Source: Hydnum rufescens UP504 (lineage: Eukaryota; Basidiomycota; Agaricomycetes; Cantharellales; Hydnaceae). Taken from it: DNA of 64,000 nt. A program made the translations under genes and the position numbers. Of this stretch, positions 12,101 through 23,800 are shown one piece after another. The stretch is taken from the NCBI GenBank assembly GCA_014904985.1, contig MU129031.1, positions 58,829-122,828 of the forward strand, written 5' to 3'. Under the pieces are notes generated by a model that was given only the letters and a program-made list of their open reading frames with translations, was not told the DNA's origin and did no database searches. How positions within the stretch are numbered: position 1 is the first letter of the stretch; every line of letters begins with the position of its first letter.

Positions 12101-15100
12101 CAAAGTCCGTCGTATTCTTGTGTTCAGGTTTCGTATATACTGACTATATCCTCAGGTCAAAGTCCCTGATGAAATGATGAACGAACCTTCGAGGAGCAAC
12201 TCTGTGACCGACGTTTCCGTTGCCCTCAATATGTCGGGATCCTCATCCGAAGAGTACTATCAAGCTGTGGTGATCAGCACCCTTCTAAGTGTTCTTAAGG
12301 ATCCCTCGTTGAATCTCAACCACCATGCTGCGATCGAAGCTATCATGAATATCTTCCGCACTCAAGGGCTCAAAGCTGTAGCTTTCTTACCTCAGGTACT
12401 TCCCTACCCCTTCCCATCCGCGTCATTGCATCTCACCTAACTTTACGTGATAGATTATTCCTGCATTTTTTGCTGCAATCCGCAATCCTTCGGCGAGACC
12501 CCAGGAGCATAATATTCAGCAACTAGCTGTTCTCGTTTGGATTATCAAGCAACACGTCCGCAACTATTTACCAGAGATCTTTAGCCTTATCCAAGAACTC
12601 TGGGTCATCAGTCCTAATGTCGAAATTCATATCGTTGCATTGATCGAGAGTATTGCACGGGCCTTGAACGCGGAATTCAAGCCGTACTTGCCCACTGTGC
12701 TCCCACCGATGCTGAAGGTAAATTAATGCAAAGTGTTCGTGTTGTAGCCTTCTGTCTTTGTTCACGATTCTATCATTAGATATTCAACGGCGAGATAACT
12801 GAAAAGCGTCAGCTTACACAGAATAAGGTTTTCCATGCATTGTTCGCCTTCGGTGCGAATGTGGAAGAATATCTTCATCTCGTCATTCCAATTATCGCAA
12901 AAACGGTGGAACGCGACGTAGCTGTTTCCTTGCGAATCACCGCTGTGCAGACGATTGACGGGCTATCGAAGAAGGTCAACTTCTCTGACCATGCTTCACG
13001 AATTATTCACCCTCTCGTGAGGGTTCTCTCAAATCCACAAACCCCTCCGGAGCTTGGAGCTGCCATTATGGATACGCTATGTGTGCTCCTGGTTCAGCTG
13101 GGTACCGACTTTGCAATATTCGTGCCAATGATCAATAAGGTATGCAACATATAATGTCCCATTGGGTCTGCTAATCAGTGAAGCGTGCGTGTTTCAGTGT
13201 CTCCTACGAAACAACCGCCTGAATCATGCCAAGTATGATTCGCTTGTCGCAAGACTCTTAAGTGGCGAGCACTTGCCTCAGGAATATAATTCATCTGATC
13301 CGTGAGCAACCCATTACATTGTTGAATTATTCGTGTTGACAAACGTTTTATGCATTCTGGAGATGGAGCCAAAAGGTCGAGTTAGTTGCGCCTCCAGATT
13401 CGACCAAGATGGTGGTGAACCAACAGCATCTTAAGCAAGCCTGGGATGTATCACAGGTCAATTCAAAGGAGGATTGGTTTGAGTGGATCCGCCGATTGGC
13501 GATCGAATTAATGAAGGAATCGCCCTCTCATGCGATTCGAGCCTGCGTTTCCCTAGCTGAAACGCATCCTCCGTTGGCCCGTGAGCTTTTCAATGCTGCA
13601 TTCGTCTCTTGTTGGACAGAATTGTTTGAACAATATCAGGTGCAGCCCATTCTGATAATTTTTCTTCCTTTCTCCGACATCCCTTGTTGTGCATTCTAGG
13701 AAGATCTCGTTCGATCAATTGAGCATGCACTGGTCACCCCTCATGTTCCCTCGGACGTTATTCATATCCTCCTTAATCTAGCAGAGTTCCTTGAGAGGGA
13801 CGACAAAGCTCTCCCCATCGACATTCGCACTCTCGGAGATTGTGCATTGAGTTATCATGCATTCGCGAAGGCTCTCCATTACAAGGAACTCGAATTCTGG
13901 ACCGAATCGTCTCCATCAATCATAGAGTCTCTCATCAATATCAATACAAAACTTCAGCTTCATGATGCCGCGTTCGGGACTTTGACGTTGGCAAGGGACC
14001 AGCAGGATGTCTTCAGACACGAGGAGTGGTACGAGAAACTAGGGAAGTGGCAAGAGGCTCTGACGGCATACGATAAGAAAATTGAGGATCACGACAATTC
14101 CCCTGACGTTCTCATCGGTCGTATGCGTTGTCTCCATGCTCTGGGCGAATGGGACCAGCTATCTGATGCCGTTCAAGACCGATGGGTGAACTCTACGACC
14201 GATGAAAGACGAGAGATTGCACCCTTGGCTGCTGCTGCGGCTTGGTCGCTCAACCAATGGGATCAGATGGATGAGTACATTGCAGTAATGAAGACTGATT
14301 CCCCGGACCGCTCTTTCTATCGTGCTATCCTCTCCGTCCATCGCAATCAGTTCAATAAAGCCATGATGCAGATCAATCGAGCTCGTGATTTACTAGATGG
14401 GGAATTGACGGCATTGGTTGGCGAGAGTTACGGGCGTGCATACAAGTACGTGAACATTCACAATGGTAGCTTCCATTTTGACATTTCCTCTTAGTGTGGT
14501 AGTTCGTGTCCAGATGCTCGCAGAGCTTGAAGAAATTATTTCATACAAGATAAATTCTGATCAAGCTGATCGACAAAAAACGACGCGGAAGACCTGGATG
14601 GAACGGTCAGTGTCAAATCCATGAGCTGAATGCATTTTTTCATTTACTTTTCAATAACAAGATTGAGAGGATGTCAACCCGATGTGGAAGTATGGCAACG
14701 AATCCTACAAGTCCGGACTTTGGTTCTCAGTCCAGACGAAGACACTACGATGTGGATCAAATTTGCGAATCTTTGCCGGAAATCGGATCGAATGGTTTTA
14801 GCTGAGAAAACATTGAACTCGCTTCTGGGTCCTATTGGTGAAGAGGAACGGGTAAGTGTAATTCATTAAAATATTACTGGCGATTCTGATCACATATATG
14901 TTCCAGAACATCCGAGCACCACCTCCAGTTATTTATGCCCACCTCAAGTTCATGTGGGCTCGTGGGGATCACGAAAAGAGTCTTACTTGGTTGCGGACAT
15001 TCTCCAGTCGGCTGGCTGATGACCTGGGCTTGAACCTTGGCGATGCGCCTGACCGTGCCCCAGAGATTGGATCTCCATCTAAGATGAACGAGTATACCAA

Positions 15101-18100
15101 CTTGCTCGCCCGATGCTACCTCAAACAGGGACAATGGCAGTATACCCTGAAACAATCCTGGAATCCTGTGAGTTACATACGTATTCTGGCTCTACTTCTC
15201 CTACTGACAACGGCTTCTCAGGAGAATATTCGGGAAATTCTTCGAGTGTATAGCATGGCTACTCAATTTGATCCGAACTGGTATAAGGCCTGGCATACCT
15301 GGGCGCTTGCCAACTTCGAAGTAGTCGGTTTCCTTGAGGGCGAGACCCGGTCAGAAGACGTCTTACCTGAGGTCTTGGTCACTCATGTCTCGGCGGCTGT
15401 TAGAGGTCTGTCAATGTTGTTGATGGAGCAAGTAATGGGTATACTCACATCTTTTGAAGGTTTTTTCCGCTCCATTGCTTTACGGGGAGATAATTCTTTG
15501 CAGGACACACTTCGGCTTCTTACACTTTGGTTTAAGTTTGGAGCTCATGACGATGTTTGCCATGCAATTGCCGATGGTTTTGGGACTGTTTCAGTGGACA
15601 CCTGGCTTGAAGTGGTGCCTCAGGTTCGTAAAGCGGCATGTGCAAAATGAAAACGACTGCACATATTGATGATGGCTTGCTAGATCATCGCACGTATTCA
15701 AACCCCAAGCCTTAACGTTCGCCGTCTCATCAGTCAACTACTCAACGATGTCGGGAAGGCGCACCCCCAGGCCCTCATTTATCCATTGACTGTGGCATCG
15801 AAATCCTCCAGTGAAACTCGTCAGACAGCGGCATCAAAGATTATGGACCGAATGCGCGAACACAGCCATGTGCTCGTAGAGCAGGTAGGTCATCCTGCTG
15901 AAATTTTTGCCCGTGTTCTAATGTGTATTTCTAGGCGTTACTTGTGAGTCATGAACTCATCCGGGTGGCTATCCTATGGCACGAGCTTTGGCATGAGGGC
16001 TTGGAAGAAGCGTCACGACTCTATTTCAACGACAAAAATCCGGAGGGCATGATCGCTGTTCTTGAACCCTTGCATGAGAAGCTTGAAGCTGTATGTACTT
16101 TTTCTCGATATTATTCCGTGAGATATTCATGGGTTTTATACAGGGGCCCGAGACGACACGGGAGACGTCCTTTGCTCAAGTCTTTGGAAAGACATTAGCA
16201 GAAGCTCGAGAGGCTTGCCGTCGGTTCTTGATGTATGGTGACGCCAGTGAGATCAATCGCGCCTGGGAAATCTATTACAATGTACGCGTAATATCTCAAC
16301 CGAGGACGCGACACTCACTGGAATCTTTACAGGTATTCAAGAAGGTCGAGAAGCAATTGCCAATGCTGACGACTTTGGACTTGCAATATGTTTCGCCCGA
16401 GCTGCTGAAAGCGAGAAATCTGGAATTGGCTGTTCCTGGTGCGGTTTTCCCAAATCATTGACACCTTCCCAATCTCAATATAATCACATTAGGAACCTAT
16501 CACAGTGGAAGACCCACAATTAAGATCGCAAGTTTCGCTCCAACTCTTGCAGTCATCAGTTCGAAGCAACGACCACGACGCTTGAATGTGAAGGGCAGCG
16601 ATGGCCGTGATTACCAGTATGTCCTGAAAGGTAACACCCTTTTTTCCCAATGTTTTAGTGAGCCTTACCATTGTGTTTGAAGGTCATGAGGATCTCCGTC
16701 AAGATGAACGGGTCATGCAATTATTCGGCCTGGTAAACACGCTTCTATCAGTGGACACCGAAAGCTTCAAGAGACACCTGCATATCCAACGCTACCCTGT
16801 CATCCCATTGGCCCCTAATGCGGGTCTACTTGGATGGGTTCAAGACAGTGACACTCTTCACATTCTCGTCAAAGACTATCGGGACAGTCGGAAGATTCTT
16901 CTGAATATTGAATACAGGCTTATGCTACAGGTGCGACGTGATCTTTACAATGCGAGCGCTACATACTGAACAGTTGTCAATACACAGATGGCTCCGGACT
17001 ATGAAATTCTGACGGTGATGCAAAAAGTCGAGGTGTTCGATTACGCCCTAGACAATACCACCGGTCAAGATTTATATCGTGTATTATGGCTGAAGAGCGC
17101 CAATTCAGACGCATGGCTGGATCGACGATCCAATTACACTCGCTCGCTGGCCGTCACGAGTATGGTTGGGTATATTCTTGGGCTTGGGGATCGACATCCG
17201 TCCAATTTATTGTTGGATCGTGTCACTGGCAAGGTCGTCCATATCGACTTTGGTGATTGCTTTGAGGTCGCCATGCATCGCGATAAATTCCCAGAAAAGG
17301 TGCCTTTCAGGCTTACTCGCATGCTCACACATGCCATGGAGGTGAGTTTGTTCTGCGAGGTTAGTCTTTGGAAATAATCATTAACGCTTGTGATATCAGG
17401 TCAGTGGTATACATGGCAGCTACAGAAATACCTGCGAGATCACCATGACTGTGTTGCGGGATAATAAAGACTCGCTGATGGCGGTACTCGAAGCCTTTGT
17501 ATACGATCCCCTGATTAATTGGCGGTTGCTCCAAGCTGAAGAGGCGCGGCAAATGCCAGCGGTAGCAGACCGTACGTATAGGTCTGACACCCTCTGTGAC
17601 CAGTATCAAACGTTGTTTCGCGCAGATCCGGATCCTGAACGAGTGGGGCGCATTCCGAAAGCGGCTTACGCTCAAGGTCCCAACCGGAAAGTGAAGGCAG
17701 ATGAAAGAGAGATCTTCAATGGTGAGTGTAAGCACTGATGTACCCCCTGGTATATCTAATACCGGATAAATTTTTCCAGAAGCTGTTGGAGATGCTGGAG
17801 CTAAACACGAAGTCCGGAATGATCGTGCTCTGGCCGTGTATAACCGAGTTCAGAACAAATTGAATGGTATGTCCAAAGTGTGCCGCGATGCAACACCTCC
17901 GTTTACTGATGCCATCAAACTCTAGGTCGCGACTTCAATCCCGAGGTCACTTTGACAGTGTCTGCTCAAGTGGGGAAATTAATCGAGCAGGCAACGTCTT
18001 TGGAAAACTTGTGTCAATGCTTTCATGGATGGTATGCGTCTGTTCTCTACTGTCATTCTCCATTTCTCATCATGAGTTATTTCAGGTGTGCGTTTTGGTG

Positions 18101-18101
18101 A
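9195..18101 (+). CDS. TOR: TOR serine/threonine kinase (PIKK)
   Basis: Start 9195 gives [22 protein letters not shown], then in-frame introns lead to [24 protein letters not shown] long HEAT-repeat region follows (to about 13.4 kb), then the FAT domain (for example [20 protein letters not shown]). The FRB domain at about 15.9-16.4 kb reads [19 protein letters not shown] and later [16 protein letters not shown]. The kinase domain has [15 protein letters not shown], the catalytic loop [12 protein letters not shown] and [10 protein letters not shown]. The FATC tail ends [12 protein letters not shown] just before TGA at 18099-18101, the canonical TOR C-terminus. Introns are numerous and short. 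Role: catalytic subunit of TORC1/TORC2, controlling growth in response to nutrients. Only one TOR gene is visible here. Confidence 0.98.
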
Positions 18102-18280
18102 TGAACGATGTCGATGCATGCGTGCTATTATCTGTAGCTGTCTAATGTACAACCCTATCTCGATATTACATTAATGTATTTCTCTGTAAACTTATGGCTC
18201 ATGGGTGATAATACACTAGTCGAAGAAGGGGCGGAATATCTTAATAGGGAGAGCAAATACCAAGCAGATGAGTAGAGCAG

Positions 18281-20381
18281 TCATCGAGGATCTAGGGTGC
18301 AATGCGTTACCTTGCCATTCTTCGACATTACACCATGTGGCTGAGAGTCTGCGGGCAATTGTGTTTCAGTGATGTCCATATCTCCCTCTTCCTCAAGATT
18401 GCCCTCCGCATTAGGGTCCGTAACAATGTGCTGCGATGGGGGGCGATTACTTCCTCGCCTTCATCTTCCATGAGTGCCGCGAACTCGTCGCAATCCATGT
18501 CCTCGATCCCGAGACCGGTGTCACGGATGACGGCTGCATCTGCCGCAGAGAGCTGCGAAAGCGGTGGAGGCAGGGTGGACCGCGGCATCGGCGCTGGCTG
18601 ACTCGGTTCGAGGAAAAGAGGCTGCTCCTGCTGATACTGCGCATTCGGGCCGGAGAAGGACGTGGGGCGGGGCACGAGGGGTCGATGGTCCGGCGAGGAG
18701 GGATCCTCGGGCCTGATCAGCACCAGGGGTGACGTCTCTGCCTGAACTGACCCGCGCGTTTTCGCTTTCGTTGTCGTTGTCATGTTGTGCGTCTCGAGTC
18801 TTTGAACGTGCACGACGCGCGCAGGCTTCTTATTCCGTCGTGCATCGCTGTTGCTATCGGTATCAGTGTTGTTGGCGTCGAGATTGTTTTTGTTGTTGGC
18901 GCGTTTCCGTTTCCCGCCGTCATCGGATGAAGTGGTGAAGGGGCTCTGGGAGGTGGCGATGATGAAGAGGGCGTCTTCTTCGTCGGCTTGGATCTCGACG
19001 GAGAGTGGCTCTCCCGATCGTGTGAAGAGGATGTTTAAGGGTAGAGAGAGGGATTCGGCGAGCGCGATTGTTGCCTGGCCGAGAAGGGTAGTTATTATTA
19101 TTGTTGTTGTTGTTGTTATTTTTGAGATGTGGTCAATCGAGTGTCAAAGATGGCAACAACATTTGTGCATTCACGAAGAGAACAGAATGGAAAAAAATGG
19201 GGGTGTTTGACCTACGTTGAATTCACGGAGATGGAAGGCGATAGAGATTGGAGGCGCCGGGATCGAGTACACATCGAATTCATCGGCATCGACGCTGATT
19301 TCCGTGTCGATCCGAGAGTCTAAATAGTTCGAGAATTACGAACAATTAATTCAACAACATTACACGGCGGCGGCGGCGGTAAAGTGCCATTTGCATCGTC
19401 AAAAAAAAAATGGATACAGAGAAAAAAAAAGAGAAAGACGGTTGTTTTACTGTACCTTTGACACCCGTGCCCGACTCGCGACTCTTGACTTTTACACTGA
19501 CGTTGCCGAATTCCCAATTGAGCTGCGCGTCCATTTTACCGAGGCCGCTGAAGTGCTCCAGGAGGTCCTTGACGGTGCGGGGGCCCACGACGACTTTGGA
19601 CTGGGATGCGGGGGAGGAGGAAGGGAGGCGCGGGGCGAGGACGGAATCGGGTTCGTTGAGGGATAGTTTATGGGTTTTTACGACCCCTGGAAAAAGACCA
19701 AAGAGTATGGATGAGAAATCACATTTTGCCTTTGGGGATGAGGTGAGGGTGACATTGTCTAGGAGTCTTGGGGGATTGTACATCGGGGTAAAATATGGGG
19801 GGAAGGGAGGGAGGGAGGGGGGGTCCATACCGTGTTTGCAGTGGAGACGTAAGATGAAGACACTCTCTGGGGAATCTTCCTCAGCGTCAGGACTCCCTTC
19901 CAAGATCAAGAGATCGCATTTGTTGACAGTTTCCTGGATATTCCTATGGCGCAGGATGCTCAAGACAGACTGGGGTGGTGTGTAATGTAAAAAAAAAAAG
20001 GAACGTCTGCGCCAAAAATTAGGGGGCGCCTCTTGAACTCTTTACCTTGACGAGGATTTCGCCGCGCACGGCAACTGCGCTCTCATCAGCCGTCGCCGCC
20101 GCCGTCGCCGTCGCCGCCCCACCGCCGGCTTCTGCTGCCGCGGGGTCCGTTTTTGTGGCAACGAGGTGCGAGTCCTGGAGCGTCACAGAGTACTTGTCGA
20201 AGAAGCCAGAGTAGAACTTTATCCGAGCATATGCAGACTTTGACGAATTGGTGACGGAGAGAGAGAGATCGGCTGGAGACGCGACGATTGATAGCTCGTC
20301 GCCGTATCGCGCGAGACACGCGAGTGCCTTGGTGAAGGATTTCATGCCATACTGCGGCATTGTGGCCTCCAATCCATACAT
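18281..20381 (-). CDS. RAD9: Rad9, subunit of the 9-1-1 checkpoint clamp
   Basis: Start at 20381 gives MYGLEATMPQYGMKSFTKAL with ARYGDELSIVASPADLSLSV and SSKSAYARIKFYSGFFDKY, the PCNA-like N-terminal half of Rad9. Later exons read LSILRHRNIQETVNKCDLLI, TVKDLLEHFSGLG, SVDADEFDVYSIP and ATIALAESLSLPLNILFTRS. The C-terminal tail is long, Ser/Pro-rich and ends acidic (GIEDMDCDEFAALMEDEGEE). Rad9 with Rad1 and Hus1 forms a ring loaded at DNA damage that activates the ATR checkpoint through its phosphorylated tail; SQ dipeptides are present. A 47-base intron after DEGEE restores an acidic frame (GNLEEEGDMDITETQL); without it the frame ends at 18328 in basic sequence. The stop at 18281 follows that model and is not certain. 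Confidence 0.9.
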
Positions 20382-20836
20382 CGCCGATGGTACGTGAGAC
20401 CCTGTCGCGTGGTCTTGTTGTGGTTTGTTGTGTTGCTTACGTTCACAGAAAAGAAGTCACAGCTGGAAGGGAAATTTATTTACAACTAGGGAGGTAAGAA
20501 ATGTGTTCCACACAGCAAATACAAGAGCGTCGCGGACAGCAGATAGACTAGATACGTGCGTAGATGCATGGAGGAAGTAAACTGGTGAAACTGAGACAGG
20601 GCGTGAGGTGCATGACAAAGAAGAATTTGAAAGGTATCCAATATGCGAAATTAATGCTTGAGAAAATGACGGACGCGAGGGATGCGAGAGACATTACAGT
20701 ATACTCCCAGGGGCATTCATGGTCATTACATAGATGAAAATCGTTAGTTCATTCGTTTGTTCTTCGTGTCCTCGTAACGCAGGCGCCGGACGTAAATCAT
20801 TACTTTTGCAGACAGAGATGGGCAATCACATTTTCT
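20382..20836 (-). other. Intergenic, RAD9 promoter and ppo 3' region
   Basis: A 455-base gap between two minus-strand genes. It must hold the RAD9 promoter next to 20381 and the 3' end of the ppo gene. I see no gene or RNA in it. Confidence 0.5.
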
Positions 20837-23800
20837 TCAAGCATGCACTTCTGTCGTCTCCGTCTTGGATGCGTCCGAGGAACTCTGGGGCTTGGAGAGT
20901 GGACGCTTTCCGAACCAAGAGGAAGGCAATATCCACGAAAACATCACAACACCGCATTGACGCAAGGATTGTTTGTTCTTTTTCGGCTCTTCATACTACA
21001 AATAAAAGCACAACACCACAAGAAAAAAAAAAGCAAGGGGAAATGAATCAGTTCGAATACTACAAGACCAAGACAGAAAAGGACCGCATTAGCACGGGCG
21101 CGCGAGAGCGAGACGGGGGAAAGAGATGGATGGGGTGTGGCAAGGGATGGATTGGTACTTACTGTAACCGTGAGACCCGTCGCCCAGTTCGTCAGTCGGA
21201 ATGCATTCTCGGGATCTTGGTATTGCCACCGGAAGGTATTTTGGCCAGGCACGGGCTTTGCGGTATAGGCGTACACGTCCGCGTATCCCTTCTTCTGTCC
21301 ATTCGTGCCAGGAACAACGACTTCTATTTCAGATTTGGTCGAAATAACTTGGTCGGGCTTCTGGTGGGTGGGTGCTAAGAATCTATAGAGTTCCTCGTGT
21401 AAGAGAGCCACCGATAGACACTGCAGGCACACGCGAAAGAAGGGACATACCGGCGAAGGGTACCAGACGGGCCCTTAGTTCGCTTCAGGTTCGGCTGAGT
21501 GATGACAGCACGTAAGACTTGACCAGCGACCCTGTACACAAAGTCCGCGCCCAGGACCTTGAAAACACCATCACCGTGGAGTAGGGGGTACGACGACGCA
21601 GGACGTGTGGGATCGACGTCTTGCGGGTTTGGGAAAAGAGTGCTGTTCTTGCCCGCGGTCCTGAAATCGAACCAGAGCCTCTCGTCCTTCTGGAAGCTCA
21701 CGGAGCCAACGGACCCATTCGCGGCAGCCACGCGGTACACACCATCAAGAGCAGGGTCCAGGCCTGTTTTAGAAACATGTGAATGGGAAATAGTTACGAA
21801 AACAGGGGGAACATACGAAGAGCCTCGCGAACGTAGCCTTCGAGGATAACGAAGGAATCCGCGGAACTGCTTTGGGCAACAGAAATGACCTTGTCGCGAA
21901 GATCGAGAGCGCGCTGATGATTCGCCTTAACCTCTGGATGCGCGTACGAGCTGGGGGGATCAGGAGGCTAGATAGAAGTTGATGACGTGCGCAAAGACTA
22001 GGTCCAATCTATGAGCAATCAATCAAGATATCCATGCCACCATGATGAACATACTTTGGGATAGTTCAATCGACGCTGTGGCGATAACACCAAGAATATC
22101 GTTCGCGACCTCGTCAATAGGAGAGCCGAGAGCGAGAAGACGCTTTAGAACGGCATTGACGTGTTGGCGACCGTCACCTAAGAATAAACTTGCCACCGAG
22201 CCGAGGACGGATGCAGGGAGCTGAATAACGATCTGGAATCAGGATCAAGGCCCGTGGAAAGAAACTTTCCTCGACGTACACCACCTTTGGCCTCACGAAG
22301 GCTAAGCTTGACGAACCGAAGTAGGCGCTCTACATTTTCCTTGGCCTCGAGGCGTTGTGGGATCTTCAATGAGTAATCCGCCTCGATGTAGATGAAACTA
22401 TTGTCCATAATTAGCGATCATAGGAAAAGCACGATGTACCCAATGAAAGACGTACGAGTAGATTTCCTTCAGCATCTGGTACACTTGCTGCTCGTAATAA
22501 ATACCTCGGGGCTCAAACGAAGTCTTGAGAGGAAGACCAGCCTGAAACAGGCTGTGAGAACGGCTATGCTGATAAGACATGATCGATATACTCACAATTT
22601 GTGCCGAGACCCAATGGACAGGGATCAATCTTGTCACGTCCTTGACGAGGTCGACAGAGTGAGTGGACCTGTCAACCAAGGAGAACGATTTCTCGCGAAG
22701 AAGCTCCATGGTCTTGTCGTAGAAGTACTGCCCGAGCTGTTTGAGCGAATCCTTCGGCACAAAGACATCCTGCACGAGCTTGGTGACGCGGGCATAGGCC
22801 GCTGGATCGTCGATGACAGAAAGGAAGCTGGGGTACAGCTTGATGTCCTTGATATTCTGCGCGTACGTCGTTATAAGCTTCACGTCACTCTCTTCGGCAA
22901 AGGCTACATAGATGGCCTTGGGTTCCGCAACGATATGCGTGGAGAGTTTCTTAACGGGAAGGGCGAGAGAGTACTGGTCAATGAGATTGATACGTGTAAG
23001 AGTCTTATCCATCGAGTGTGGCTGCCCAGTAGGAGTGATGAGCGGGAAGTGAGTATATACAGACTCGGCATCGTAGTTGTTCGGTAGCGCGCGAGCAAGA
23101 ACACGGCCGAGCTGTCCACCCCAAGCGGCATTTTCGGGATTGCGGTTTGCATCAGTGAATCCCCAAGCAGTCAAGTTGAAGGGGGTACAGTCATATGTAA
23201 GGTAACGATCGCCACGCACGAGGGCCACGGCATCGGCTAGGATAGCACGCGACATCGTGTCTGAAATACCCAAGATCAGAAACGTATGCAAGATTGGAGA
23301 GAGAGATGAACGCACAACTCGGGCAAAGACCGGCGCCGTCACCGACGGGCTTGGACTCTTCAGCGATGAGGCCGACGTACAATTCAAGATTCTCGATATT
23401 GCGATAGAGCTTACGAGCTGCATCGGCGACATTTTTATCCGGGTTCCACTGCTCGAACGAGCTGTACGGCTTCAAGCCAAGGAATCGACGGAAGTCGTTC
23501 AGTGTGCAACAGCCCCAGTTACGTGCTTGTTCGATTCCGAGAATTTCGACCACGCGCATGACGCCGGGTACACCACGAGCCTGTAGAGAGGAATGCGAAA
23601 AGCAAGGGATGGCAACCACTGAAAGACGAAATATCTACCTTGAACGCTGCTGCGGGGACCGTGGTCGCTGCTTGGAGGACACCGGCTAGTTGATCATCAT
23701 TGTACAATTTGGTATCAGGGTCACGCTGGAATCCAGGGATGTTGAGCTGCAAGTAGTCAACGGCCTTTCCATCATCACGAAGGTCACGAAGCTCTGCCTC

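Noticed and set aside
19080..19130. TTG/TTA microsatellite
   Set aside because: Short low-complexity run inside a RAD9 intron; nothing unusual for a fungal intron.
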